Shown in pieces: positions 35,098-44,164 of a DNA stretch of 64,000 nucleotides. The notes under the pieces were generated by a model. That model was given only the letters and a program-made list of their open reading frames with translations. It did no database searches and was not told where the DNA came from. The stretch is from the NCBI GenBank assembly GCA_011389815.1, contig JAABTP010000007.1, positions 1-64,000 on the forward strand. The letters are read 5' to 3'. Each line of letters begins with the position of its first letter. The first letter of the stretch is position 1. This DNA comes from Desulfobulbaceae bacterium (GTDB taxonomy: Bacteria; Desulfobacterota; Desulfobulbia; Desulfobulbales; Desulfobulbaceae). A program made the position numbers and the translations under genes.

Positions 35098-36340
35098 GCT
35101 TCTCTCCATCCTCTGGGGTATGAGGCGTTATAAAGCGGGTGAAAAAGGCAGCTCCACTCTCCAGGCAGAGCTTTGCCTGCTCTGCTGCGGCAATGATGTT
35201 TGCCTCAGTGTAGGTGACCTGGGCAGGCTGGGCAACGCCTGTGGAATCGTAGAGGAACATAGGCACGGGCCAGTCCTCATGGGTGCGGCGGGCAATGGGG
35301 GTGTAATGATCCATGGTCACTACCAGGCGATAGGGTTCGCCCCGGCGATCCATCTCAGCAATAATGGGGGCCACCACCTTGCTGTCAAAGTCCTCAATAG
35401 CAAGCACCTTATCCGATGCAGATCCCTTATGCCCGGCCTCGTCCGGGGCCTCAATATGCACCAGGGCAAAGTCCTGGGTCTGCAAGGCATCCAGAGCCGC
35501 ATCCACCTTACCCTGATAATTGGTATCCAGCCAGCCGGTTGCGCCTTTGACCTCGGGCACATCCAGACCTCCGCACACGCCCAGGCCCTTGAGCAGATCC
35601 ACAGCCGAGATCAGACTCCCGGTGATTCCATGCCGTTCCTGCAAGGTGTTCATGGCAGGCTTGCGCCCTTCACCCCAGATCCAGAGGCTATCAGCTGTGC
35701 CCTTGCCTGCGGCGGCCCGTTGCTGATTGACAGGATGCCCAGCCAGTATTTGGGCAGAGGTCTGCATCAGCTCGGCAAGGTAATCCACAGCAAGATACTG
35801 TTCATAGAACGCGGTCACGTCCTGGCCCAGATAATCATGCGGGGGTACCGTGGTCAAAGAGGCCGGGGCATCTCCCTGATGGATGAGCAGGTGGCGATAG
35901 CTCACGCCAGGGTACAGCCGCAAACGATCCGTGCCGCAGGCCGCCTGCACAGCCTTGATAAGCTCGGTGGCCTCTGGGGTGGTGATATGGTCTGAGCTGT
36001 GATCCAGCATGGTGAACCGTCCATCGCCTTCAGAGCGCATGGTCACCAGGTTACAACGAAAGGCCAGCGCACCTTCCGGGATGTCCACGCCCATACTGGC
36101 CGCCTCCAGCGGGGCCCGGCCTGTGTAGTACTTTTCCGGCTCATACCCGAGCAGGGACAGATTCGCCACATCACTGCCTGGCGGGTAGCCCTCTGGCACA
36201 GTGCGAACCAGCAAAGGTTCTGCTGCTGCGCAAAGCCGATCAATACAGGGCTTGTTTGCCACTTCCAGCGGGGTCTTATGCCCAAGTTCCGGCACCGGGG
36301 TATCGCCCATGCCATCACCGATAAGGAGAATGTATTTCAT
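35090..36340 (-). CDS. apgM: Cofactor-independent phosphoglycerate mutase (archaeal type)
   Basis: A 416-residue enzyme of the alkaline phosphatase superfamily that interconverts 3- and 2-phosphoglycerate. Metal-binding motifs are present: LIGDGMGDTPV at the N-terminus, GSDVANLSLLGY near residue 55, HIEAPDEAGHKG near 295 and VTMDHYTPI near 345. Length and motifs fit ApgM proteins of sulfate reducers and archaea. It precedes a thioesterase gene. Confidence 0.93.
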   Translation of the reverse strand: MKYILLIGDGMGDTPVPELGHKTPLEVANKPCIDRLCAAAEPLLVRTVPEGYPPGSDVANLSLLGYEPEKYYTGRAPLEAASMGVDIPEGALAFRCNLVTMRSEGDGRFTMLDHSSDHITTPEATELIKAVQAACGTDRLRLYPGVSYRHLLIHQGDAPASLTTVPPHDYLGQDVTAFYEQYLAVDYLAELMQTSAQILAGHPVNQQRAAAGKGTADSLWIWGEGRKPAMNTLQERHGITGSLISAVDLLKGLGVCGGLDVPEVKGATGWLDTNYQGKVDAALDALQTQDFALVHIEAPDEAGHKGSASDKVLAIEDFDSKVVAPIIAEMDRRGEPYRLVVTMDHYTPIARRTHEDWPVPMFLYDSTGVAQPAQVTYTEANIIAAAEQAKLCLESGAAFFTRFITPHTPEDGEKHG

Positions 36341-36399
36341 AGGTTCTTCACCTTGTCCCTGTCTGCCTGTAGAGAGACAACAGGAAGACAGGGAGTTGA

Positions 36400-37389
36400 T
36401 TAACGTTGATAACTGAAGCTATACCATGGACTCGGGGTTCCCTGCCTGCCGCGTCGGTTCTTGGCCGTAACCCGCCATTGCCCCTGCCCGGCTCCAGGAA
36501 AATCAAAGCTGGCAAAGGTAGCATCTCCGCTTGTGGTAAGGGACGTCCATACTCTCCCATTATACTTCACCTCAACCAGGTAGCTTGCTGCCCTGCGTAC
36601 AGGTTGCCAGGTGACCAAGGTGGTGCGGGGAATATGATAAAAGGTTATGCCCTGGGCAGGTGAAACCTGCTGAGGAGTAGCAATCTGCCTGCGTGGTCTA
36701 TGACCTGGCCAGCCATCCCGGCCACGGCCCCGATCATTGCCCCAGCCTGGTCCCCTCCTGTTGTCCTGACATGGGCAGCGGGTTGTCAGGCCGCTGGCAA
36801 GCAGGGTCCTGGACATCCCTTCGTTCATTGTACCGCATCCCTGCTCTCCGTCCACTGTGGCAAACAGGGAATAGCGAACCGGGACAGTATCCCGGGTACA
36901 GGAATGCGGATTCATCCCCTGACAGACCTCCTGTTGCAAGGTCTGCTCAAGATCATGGATATGGTACCCCATAATCCGCTGCTGATCCTGGCATTGCGAG
37001 GGCACCATACCACTCCCCCTGGCCTGCCAATGGCTTCTTACGCATTGTTCCGCGTTCTGCCTGGCCCGTGCAGCAGCCCGGTCAGACCTCCGTCCGTAGC
37101 CCTGACTCTGAAACTCACCAAAACGAATCACCTTATTATCCACACTGCCGTCTACATTGTTGATGACGATCTCGTACCGGGCATTGCAGCTCCCTGATGC
37201 AGACTGCGGCTGCATATGCGGTTGCGGTTCTCCCGGTTGGAGAAAAGGTTGCAGGCCTGACAGGATCTCGGATAACACGTTATTGCCTGATTGGGCCTGC
37301 ACCGTGTTGAGTGGCAACAGGCAAAGCAATGCTGCGTAAAAGATAACTGCCCGCATCTGCAAGCGTTGTTGGCAAAGCATCATGTTCAT
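36400..37389 (-). CDS. Unknown secreted protein with C-terminal FN3-like domain
   Basis: A 329-residue exported protein. The signal peptide ends near VQAQSG. The middle part is rich in Arg and Cys (for example SGSCNARYEIVINNVDG, SCTRDTVPVRYS and TTRCPCQDNRR) and may be disulfide-bonded. The last 90 residues look like a fibronectin III fold (ITFYHIPRTTLVTWQPVRRA, then YLVEVKYNGRVW). GAGGAG precedes the start, with a TATAAT box and a palindrome further upstream. No functional family is recognised. Confidence 0.7.
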   Translation of the reverse strand: MNMMLCQQRLQMRAVIFYAALLCLLPLNTVQAQSGNNVLSEILSGLQPFLQPGEPQPHMQPQSASGSCNARYEIVINNVDGSVDNKVIRFGEFQSQGYGRRSDRAAARARQNAEQCVRSHWQARGSGMVPSQCQDQQRIMGYHIHDLEQTLQQEVCQGMNPHSCTRDTVPVRYSLFATVDGEQGCGTMNEGMSRTLLASGLTTRCPCQDNRRGPGWGNDRGRGRDGWPGHRPRRQIATPQQVSPAQGITFYHIPRTTLVTWQPVRRAASYLVEVKYNGRVWTSLTTSGDATFASFDFPGAGQGQWRVTAKNRRGRQGTPSPWYSFSYQR

Positions 37390-37410
37390 GGATTGTCTCC
37401 TCTCTACTCT

Positions 37411-37416
37411 ATTATA
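37411..37416 (-). promoter_or_regulatory. -10 element of the secreted-protein gene
   Basis: A perfect TATAAT on the minus strand about 22 bases before the ATG at 37389. The -35 position falls inside the adjacent palindrome (37424-37443). Confidence 0.6.
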
Positions 37417-37423
37417 CTGAGGG

Positions 37424-37443
37424 GGTGACTCCCTGGAGTCACC
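37424..37443. promoter_or_regulatory. Palindrome over the -35 region (possible operator)
   Basis: Arms GGTGACTCC and GGAGTCACC are perfect complements separated by two bases. The element lies where the -35 box of the downstream gene should be, so it may bind a dimeric regulator. As it also follows the end of no gene on this strand by less than 100 bases, a terminator is less likely. Confidence 0.5.
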
Positions 37444-37548
37444 TGCCCAACGTTACTCTTATTGTACCCCTTACCCAAAAGCCGGACATGGGCCTTGTCT
37501 CAGGGGAAATCATGGTGATAGAAAAATCCGGGCATCAGCAAGCCCTGC

Positions 37549-38619
37549 TCAGGCAGGATAGACCAGGATCTGAAGGATATCTATCAGACTACCGCTATAA
37601 TCACTGCGGATCATATCTTTGAGCGCAGCATAGCTGTTCACCCGGATACTCAGATTGTTCACATGGGAACCCGATGGCCCCTCCAGCAGGTAATTACCGT
37701 TGCCTGTAACCGTCACTGTTGGCCCTGTGTCGTCCTCTGGCCGCATACCTATGAGACTGAAGAGCAGGACATCCTCGCGTAGGTCCAACACTGCCCGGAT
37801 GCGCAGGTCGGTCGGGGCAGCAACATCACCCCCCACTATACTGACATTAGGACTGGTAGCCTTGCCGGTGAGGATGCCGGTCTCTTCGCCAAAGCTCTCC
37901 ACGAGCAAGGGGGAACGCAACATCCGGCCATAGGTGCCGGTACGCAGGGTTCCGTGCTCGCTGTAATAGGTGCTTACCGAGATGGTGTATTCGTTGTTCC
38001 AGGGGGCGTCCTGGACAGGAACCCTTGGCATAACCATAACCATGGTATTGGAGATAGAGGGAAAGCGGGTCTGTACAACCTGGTCATTCCGGGTGCCCTT
38101 GATCACGCACTCACCACTGCCACCCTCTGGATCGAACAAAAGATTATTGCCTGTGAGCTGGAGTGCGCCTTGCGGGTTGAGCACATTGTCCAGCTTGAGC
38201 AGGGTGTCTTCAGCAGCGTTGATAAGCGGGAGCTTCTTGCTCATAGGCAGGCGTTCAGTCTTGGCTTCTTTTCGGATAGCGTCGGTCATGGTAGGCGAGG
38301 CCCGAACCCGTACCTGGAGGCATTCGTTGATGTCTGGTAGCGGGTCATCTGGCTCGTCCAGCCTGCCGGTAAAGGACAGACTATAGATAAAGGCATTCTC
38401 CTCAGTAACCTGCTCGCCATTGGTCAGGGCCTCCTGGATGATCTCGTTGCGCAGGTTCAGGAAGGCGCGGAACTCCTCCTCGCTGTAGTTGGGCATGGCC
38501 TTTGCCATGCGCTTTGCCAGCTCTTCAGAATCAACCACATTCCTGGGAACAAAGCGAATCCAGTATGATTGGGGAGTAGTAAGTGCGTTGACCTCGGGCC
38601 GCCATTGTATTGTTGCCAT
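37549..38619 (-). CDS. DUF4469-like protein with N-terminal HU-like domain
   Basis: A 356-residue protein. Residues 1-120 resemble the bacterial HU-like domain (RNEIIQEALTNGEQVTEENA, then FIYSLSFTGRL). Residues 130-255 resemble the Ig-like DUF4469 domain (GNNLLFDP, RFPSISNTMVMVMP, then NEYTISVSTYYSEHGTLRTG). The last 75 residues are a further beta domain. Such proteins are common in Bacteroidetes and some Desulfobacterota; DNA binding is predicted for the HU half. It stands alone. Confidence 0.65.
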   Translation of the reverse strand: MATIQWRPEVNALTTPQSYWIRFVPRNVVDSEELAKRMAKAMPNYSEEEFRAFLNLRNEIIQEALTNGEQVTEENAFIYSLSFTGRLDEPDDPLPDINECLQVRVRASPTMTDAIRKEAKTERLPMSKKLPLINAAEDTLLKLDNVLNPQGALQLTGNNLLFDPEGGSGECVIKGTRNDQVVQTRFPSISNTMVMVMPRVPVQDAPWNNEYTISVSTYYSEHGTLRTGTYGRMLRSPLLVESFGEETGILTGKATSPNVSIVGGDVAAPTDLRIRAVLDLREDVLLFSLIGMRPEDDTGPTVTVTGNGNYLLEGPSGSHVNNLSIRVNSYAALKDMIRSDYSGSLIDILQILVYPA

Positions 38620-38741
38620 GTCCTGCCTCCTTTTTCTGCAATATTGATATGATATCCTATAATACCTCTAAGGGTTAGATCCTACGGCGGGGCATGGGGT
38701 TTGTCAAGGGTTTCTTTGCCATGCTCACAGGTACCTGGGAG

Positions 38742-38864
38742 ATTGGTTCATAGGAGGCCAGGAGGAAGGCTCGTAGGAGGCCAGGAGGAGGGTTCATAGG
38801 AGCCTAGGAGATTGGTTCGTAGGAGGCCAGGAGGCGGGTTCACAGGAGGCCAGGAGGGGATTTC
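38742..38864. repeat. Tandem 23-bp repeats (five full units plus a partial one)
   Basis: Units start at 38742, 38765, 38788, 38811 and 38834, each ending in a variant of AGGAGGCCAGGAG and starting with a variable TTGGTTC or GGGTTC part. A partial sixth unit runs into a GTAGGGGC palindrome at 38865. The array is purine-rich on the plus strand and has no coding meaning I can see. Confidence 0.85.
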
Positions 38865-39100
38865 GTAGGGGCGACCGGCCGGTCGCCCTTGCATACCACC
38901 CGAAACAACGCTGGGCAAACACGGGGATTTGCCCCTACACACCCGGCGATGAATCAACACAACCCCGTAGGGGTAGACCCCTGTGCCTACCCAAAAATAG
39001 AAAGGGCGGACACGCAGGTCCGCCCCTACTCTGCCCGACGATATCCCCGGCTATATACCCCCGCCACGTTCCGTACGGGCGACCGGCCGGTCGCCCCTAC
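38865..39100. repeat. Cluster of five GTAGGGGC-type palindromes
   Basis: Five inverted repeats lie in a row: 38865-38892 (GTAGGGGCGACCGG with CCGGTCGCCC), 38913-38937, 38967-38992, 39004-39029 and 39073-39100. The outer ends are usually GTAGGGG and CCCCTAC. The inner stems vary in sequence but stay complementary. The last one supplies the stop codon of the STAND ATPase gene. With the 23-bp array this fills the gap 38620-39096, which has no gene. Confidence 0.8.
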
Positions 39101-41106
39101 CCCTGCCGCTCAGCCCGCAGCTGCTCCAGTTCCCCACGCCATTCATCCAATTCAGGGAGATCAAGAGCCTCAGCAATCTCCACGGCCAGGGCCATAGATT
39201 CCTCTGCTCTGGCAAACTCACCCAAGGCTGCCTGGGTGAAGCCAATGTTGATGAGTGACTCTGCCTGACGGTCCTGGTCACCCAGCTCGTAAAAAATATT
39301 CAAGACTTGCTCTTGACATTCCATTGCCTTGGTAAGCTGCCCCTGGTTCTGATAGATGGCACCAAGAGTATCCAGGACAGCTGCTTCTCCGCCCCTGTTC
39401 CCGCCCTCCTGCTCCAGAGCCAGGGCCTGCTTGTAATAGTGCAAAGCCTGGTCATAGTTGTCTTGCTCCTCAAAAAGCTGTCCTATATAATTCAGGATGT
39501 CGCTTTCCTGCTCCTGATCGCCGATCTTCTGACAGAGACTCAGGGCCTGCTGATAACACTCCAGGGCCTGTTCGTGCTTGTCCAGATCCTGATAACTCAG
39601 AGCAATGCCGTCCAAAAGCAATATCTGCTCCTTATTATCATTCAGCTTGCGTGCTCTCTTCAAAGCTGATGTATAGTATGTAATGGCCTGCTCATGCTCC
39701 CCACGCTTCCCGCAGTCATATCCTAAGATATGGTAACACGTTACCTCATCGTAACGGTCCCCGGACTTGCGGGCCGCAGTCAGACGCATCTTCTGGGCAG
39801 CCAGTTGCTCTGGCCAGTGCCCGCTCTGGTCAAGGTACTCCCATATTGCTTTTGCCAGGTCTTGCACCTCTTTCCATTGCTCCCTGTTCAGGCAACTCTC
39901 CATCACCTGCAGGCAATGTATACGCTCTTCATCCAGCAGTGCATAGCCCTCGGGTCCGGCTTTACTGTGCTTCTCAAAGAAATCCCTGTAATACCAGGCC
40001 AGCAATTTATGCGTCACATCACTCAAGAACATCTTCTTGTGTGCGTAAGTGTAAATCAAGATGTGGCTCACTTGCCAGCCTTTGCCACATCTCGCCAGCA
40101 GGCCCATATCCACCAGCTCATTCAGCACCTTGCGGCAAAAGCGCAGATCTCTTTCCGTGGAATGGAGCAACCATGCCTTACGCTGGACAAGCAGGGACTT
40201 GAGCAGTCGACAGAGTTCCCACACCATACGGTGGTTAAAGTGCTTGAGCAGGGCAACATTTGCCCCTTCACGAAAAGGAGCAAAGGCCAATACCCCGATG
40301 ATCTCCAGAGCAAGCCGGGCCTCCTTACTCAATTGATCCACGCTACGCTGTATGATCCCGTCCAAGCCCACGGCCCGATTTTTCCCATTCTGGGCCTTCT
40401 CCATCAACAGCTCTACCTGCAACCAACGCAGGTAGTCCGCCGCAGGCTCTCCGGTGCTGTGCAGGTAATGCCCGGCCAGACGCAGGGCCACGGGCCAGCC
40501 ACCCAGCAGCTCGGCAATCTGCTCAACGGCATCCTGATCCCCGGCATCCCCGCCCCAGGCCCGCAGCACATCCTCGGACTGCTTATCCGGCAGGGGTTGC
40601 AGGTCCAGGCGCAGCGGCCCACAATCGCTTTTCTTCCGGGTGGTGATCAGTACCCCGCATTGCCCGCGCAGGCCCAGCACAGCCGAGAGGTCGCCCGCCT
40701 CCTCAGCCCCGTCCAGAATCAGCAGTACCTGTTTGCTCCCCAGAGCCGCAGCCACCTCCTGCTCCGAGTCGGCCTCTCCCTTGATGCCCAAGGCCAGGGC
40801 AATAGTCTGAACGGCCTTGGCAGTCTCGGCCTGATGGTAAAAGCTGTGAAAGATGATGCCGTCCGGGAAGCGGTCAACAGGGAGCCTGCGCACGGCACGG
40901 ACTGCCAGTGAGGTCTTACCCATGCCGCCGGGTCCGCACACAGCAACCACCTTGTCTGGGTACAGGTGCTTGTCGAGCCAGGCCAGTTCCTCCTCCCGGT
41001 GCAGGAAGATATCGTCCTCAGCAGGCAGGACGCAGGTTGCTTCCGCCTTGGTGGTTGGGTAATGATTATTCTGATCACCATCTTTGTTATGGAATCGGTT
41101 GGTCAT
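39097..41106 (-). CDS. STAND NTPase with NB-ARC-like ATPase and TPR repeats
   Basis: A 669-residue protein. The NB-ARC-type ATPase spans about 35-330: Walker A CGPGGMGKTS (57-66), Walker B VLLILDGAEE, the sensor VLITTRKK and the GGWPVALRLAG helix. Residues 450-640 are five or six TPR repeats (for example HEQALECYQQALSLCQKIGD). STAND proteins are inactive until a ligand is sensed by the repeats. Here there is no fused effector at the N-terminus, only about 35 variable residues, so an effector in trans or a purely regulatory role is expected. A repeat cluster abuts its 3' end. Confidence 0.9.
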   Translation of the reverse strand: MTNRFHNKDGDQNNHYPTTKAEATCVLPAEDDIFLHREEELAWLDKHLYPDKVVAVCGPGGMGKTSLAVRAVRRLPVDRFPDGIIFHSFYHQAETAKAVQTIALALGIKGEADSEQEVAAALGSKQVLLILDGAEEAGDLSAVLGLRGQCGVLITTRKKSDCGPLRLDLQPLPDKQSEDVLRAWGGDAGDQDAVEQIAELLGGWPVALRLAGHYLHSTGEPAADYLRWLQVELLMEKAQNGKNRAVGLDGIIQRSVDQLSKEARLALEIIGVLAFAPFREGANVALLKHFNHRMVWELCRLLKSLLVQRKAWLLHSTERDLRFCRKVLNELVDMGLLARCGKGWQVSHILIYTYAHKKMFLSDVTHKLLAWYYRDFFEKHSKAGPEGYALLDEERIHCLQVMESCLNREQWKEVQDLAKAIWEYLDQSGHWPEQLAAQKMRLTAARKSGDRYDEVTCYHILGYDCGKRGEHEQAITYYTSALKRARKLNDNKEQILLLDGIALSYQDLDKHEQALECYQQALSLCQKIGDQEQESDILNYIGQLFEEQDNYDQALHYYKQALALEQEGGNRGGEAAVLDTLGAIYQNQGQLTKAMECQEQVLNIFYELGDQDRQAESLINIGFTQAALGEFARAEESMALAVEIAEALDLPELDEWRGELEQLRAERQG

Positions 41107-41178
41107 AGCTTACCTTTTGTATGCCCGCGATACATCACAAGGCTCTTATCAAGTGTGCCTGGAAAATCAATAAAAGAG

Positions 41179-42483
41179 TTACTCCTCCACCAGCATCCGA
41201 ATCTTCACCGTAGGCGCAGTAATAGTGTCCAGGGCATCAATCTCAGCCAGGGCCGCAGATACAGCAGATTCGGTCGCTGTATGGGTCTGCATAACAATAG
41301 AGACCGGGCCTGCCTCCTCACGTCCCTTCTGAAGCACCGATTCTATACTGATTGCATGCCGGCTGAGCACGTCGGCCACTGCCGCCAGCACACCTGGCTT
41401 ATCCAGGGCTGTTATACGGAAGTAGTAGGGGCAGGAAATCTTATCAAGTGGGGTCACGCCTCGGTCCTGAATATGCTCGGGCAGATAGGAGAGCGAAGGC
41501 ACCCGGCCCACAGAACCGGCAGCGATATCACGGGCAATATCCATAACATCAGCCGCAACCGCAGAACCTGTGGGCATCTTGCCTGCACCCTGACCGTAAA
41601 GCAGCACATTGCCCACCATATCACCATGAAAATGCACCGCATTATACGCCCCATTAATGGATGCCAGTAAATGGGAATCCGGCACCATTGTCGGATGAAC
41701 CCGGGCCTCCACATGATCCCCATGATTACGGCTGATAGCCAGTAGCTTGATCCGGCAGCCAAACTCACGGGCAAAATCAATATCAACAGGCTCAATACTA
41801 CTGATCCCCTCAGTCACGATCTCGTTATGGGTGATATTCATGCCATAGGCCATAGTCATCAGAATAGCCAGCTTATGAGCAGTATCAATCCCTTCCACAT
41901 CATAAGTGGGATCAGCCTCAGCAAAGCCCAGATCCTGGGCATCCTTGAGCACCTCAGCAAAGGCACTGCCCTCATCGGTCATCCGGGTCAGGATATAGTT
42001 GGCAGTCCCGTTGAGGATTCCCATAATAGACAGGATATTATTGGCAACCAAACCTTCCTTCAGACCCTTGATCAAGGGAATACCGCCACCCACACTGGCT
42101 TCAAAGCCCACCTCAACCCCCTGAGCCGCAGCAGCAGCAAAAATATCCTTGCCTTCCTGAGCAAGCAGAGCCTTATTGGCGGTCACCACATGCTTACCAG
42201 CAGCAATGGCTTCCATAACAAAGGTCTTGGCAGGCTCAATACCACCGATTAACTCAACAATAATATCTATCTCAGGATCATTAATGAGATCGGCTGCATC
42301 GTTGGTCAGAACTGTATCAGCAAACCGGGCTGGTAATTCTCTTGCTGACCTGTCAGCAACCTTGACCAAACGAACCAGCAGGCCAGTGCGTTGCTGGATA
42401 CGCTCCTGCTGAGAAAGAAGTACCTCGGCCAGACCACTCCCCACTGTACCAAAGCCGATCAGTCCTACGTTCACATATTTCAT
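41179..42483 (-). CDS. hom: Homoserine dehydrogenase
   Basis: A 434-residue enzyme that reduces aspartate semialdehyde to homoserine for threonine and methionine synthesis. The N-terminal NAD(P) loop GLIGFGTVGSGLAE, the catalytic-domain segments GGGIPLIKGLKEGL and GILNGTANYILTRM, and EADPTYDVEGIDTAHKLAIL are all intact. The last 85 residues form an ACT domain (YYFRITALDKPGVLAAVAD), which suggests feedback control. It is transcribed away from adk. Confidence 0.96.
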   Translation of the reverse strand: MKYVNVGLIGFGTVGSGLAEVLLSQQERIQQRTGLLVRLVKVADRSARELPARFADTVLTNDAADLINDPEIDIIVELIGGIEPAKTFVMEAIAAGKHVVTANKALLAQEGKDIFAAAAAQGVEVGFEASVGGGIPLIKGLKEGLVANNILSIMGILNGTANYILTRMTDEGSAFAEVLKDAQDLGFAEADPTYDVEGIDTAHKLAILMTMAYGMNITHNEIVTEGISSIEPVDIDFAREFGCRIKLLAISRNHGDHVEARVHPTMVPDSHLLASINGAYNAVHFHGDMVGNVLLYGQGAGKMPTGSAVAADVMDIARDIAAGSVGRVPSLSYLPEHIQDRGVTPLDKISCPYYFRITALDKPGVLAAVADVLSRHAISIESVLQKGREEAGPVSIVMQTHTATESAVSAALAEIDALDTITAPTVKIRMLVEE

Positions 42484-42762
42484 GGTAAATTATATTGTAA
42501 AAGTATTTTGTTAGAGCATAGAGTGCAACCTGCCAGGCAGGCATATTTCGCACTCATTCTTACCCTCTTTATACGCAGTTGTCAAAATATACACCAATAT
42601 TTTTCATGGCAGAAGCCTTTCAGTTGCTGTATATTCGTGTTTCAACCAGCAGGGATTCCTGCTGCCCCATGTGTTCTCACGGGAAATTTTCCTCTGTTAC
42701 CAACAGAACAGGCTTTTTAAGTGAGTGCCTGTTCTTTTATTTTATTTCCAAAGGAGTCAGCT

Positions 42763-43437
42763 ATGAACATTCTTACTTTCGGTCCTAATGGAAGCGGCAA
42801 AGGTACTCAGGGTGCTCTTGTCAAAGAAAAATACGGTCTGGATCATATTGAATCCGGTGCTATTTTCCGCGAGCACATCAAGGGTGGCACTGAGCTGGGC
42901 AAGAAGGCCAAAGAGTACATTGACAAGGGCGATCTGGTACCGGATGAAATCACTATCCCCATGGTACTGGAGACCCTGGAGAAATCAAAAGAAAAAGGCT
43001 GGCTTCTGGATGGTTTTCCCCGTTCCCTGGCCCAGGCCGAGGCCCTGGATAAGGCTCTGTCCGAGTCTGGCATGGCTCTGGATTATGTGATTGAAATTAA
43101 GCTGGACCGTGAAATCGCAAAAGAACGGATCATGGGACGCCGCCTCTGTGCCAATGATAATAACCACCCCAATCACATCGCCTTTGAGGCAATCAAGCCA
43201 GTAGAAAAAGACGGCAAGTTGGTCTGCCGGGTCTGCGGCGGCGAATTGAGTGCCCGTGATGATGATCAGGACGAAGTAGCTATCGGCAAACGCCATGATA
43301 TCTATTATGACGACAGCACCGGGACCATGGCTGCGGTAAATTACTTTAAGAACAACGGAAGTGCCAAGGTTATCTCCGTGGATGGTTCCAAAGCGATCAA
43401 GGAGATCTCTGAAGAAATCATGAACCAACTGACCTAA
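42763..43437 (+). CDS. adk: Adenylate kinase
   Basis: A 224-residue enzyme that balances ATP, ADP and AMP. The ATG at 42763 follows AAAGGAG; upstream in-frame codons lack this. The P-loop is GPNGSGKGTQ, the NMP-binding part has GAIFREHI, and LDGFPRSLAQAE is typical. The LID region has a short Cys motif (CRVCGG) plus CAND, so a metal-binding lid is possible. A terminator hairpin follows. Confidence 0.95.
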   Translation: MNILTFGPNGSGKGTQGALVKEKYGLDHIESGAIFREHIKGGTELGKKAKEYIDKGDLVPDEITIPMVLETLEKSKEKGWLLDGFPRSLAQAEALDKALSESGMALDYVIEIKLDREIAKERIMGRRLCANDNNHPNHIAFEAIKPVEKDGKLVCRVCGGELSARDDDQDEVAIGKRHDIYYDDSTGTMAAVNYFKNNGSAKVISVDGSKAIKEISEEIMNQLT

Positions 43438-43461
43438 CTCTTCAATCACTTTATGATCACA

Positions 43462-43499
43462 AAAAGCGTTTTCGTGCGTCCGGGTACGGAAACGCTTTT
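43462..43499 (+). terminator. Terminator after adk
   Basis: AAAAGCGTTTTCGT and ACGGAAACGCTTTT form a stem with one mismatch around a ten-base loop. It begins 25 bases after the adk stop; the 3' arm supplies the T-run, followed by CATTTC. Confidence 0.8.
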
Positions 43500-43543
43500 C
43501 ATTTCTCTCAACTGTAACATCAGTACATTGATCAGTATCACCG

Positions 43544-44137
43544 ATGAACGAATTTATATATACCCGTTTGAGTCAATCTATTCTCGCTAAGGAAGACTTT
43601 GCTAAAGAATCATCCGAAAAGGTCATTCAGCTCTCTGAAGAGATTGTTGCTACCTTTAATAAAGGAGGCAAAGTGCTTATCTTTGGAAACGGCGGCAGTG
43701 CTGCTGACGCCCAACATGTGGCAGCAGAATTTATTAATCGCTTTCTCCTCAATCGCGCTCCACTACCTGCTATTGCTTTAACAACTGACGCCTCTATCCT
43801 GACCGCTATTGGTAATGATTTTTCGTATGAAATGGTGTTCACCAAACAAATCCAGGCATTGGGAAAGCCCGAAGATCTGGCCTTGGGGCTGACCACCTCC
43901 GGTACTTCCCCTAATGTCGTGCAGGCCCTTGCTGAGGCAAAAAAGATGGGTTTGACAACCGTGGCCCTGACCGGCGGCACTATTATCCCTGAAAACGGGG
44001 TACACCCCCACTGCGACATGGTGCTCAATGTGCCCTCCAATTACACGCCTCGCATCCAGGAAGCCCACCTCTGGATTGAGCACCTTGTCTGCGAGATCGT
44101 GGAAAAAATGATGTTCGGCCGCTGGGATGAGGAATAG
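43544..44137 (+). CDS. gmhA: D-sedoheptulose-7-phosphate isomerase
   Basis: A 197-residue SIS-domain protein that starts heptose synthesis for the lipopolysaccharide core. The motifs FGNGGSAADAQHVAAEFINR and LTTSGTSPNVVQALAEAKKM are diagnostic, and the C-terminal EAHLWIEHLVCEIVEKM carries metal-binding residues. It points to a Gram-negative envelope. The gene lies 100 bases after adk, past a terminator. Confidence 0.95.
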   Translation: MNEFIYTRLSQSILAKEDFAKESSEKVIQLSEEIVATFNKGGKVLIFGNGGSAADAQHVAAEFINRFLLNRAPLPAIALTTDASILTAIGNDFSYEMVFTKQIQALGKPEDLALGLTTSGTSPNVVQALAEAKKMGLTTVALTGGTIIPENGVHPHCDMVLNVPSNYTPRIQEAHLWIEHLVCEIVEKMMFGRWDEE

Positions 44138-44164
44138 CTGCGAGCTAGCTAACCGAAAAACGAC

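Noticed and set aside
35096-35995. 299-codon frame opposite apgM
   Set aside because: The ApgM metal-binding motifs on the minus strand are complete.
39730-40911. 393-codon plus-strand frame opposite the STAND gene
   Set aside because: The Walker motifs and TPRs are on the minus strand; this frame is a shadow.
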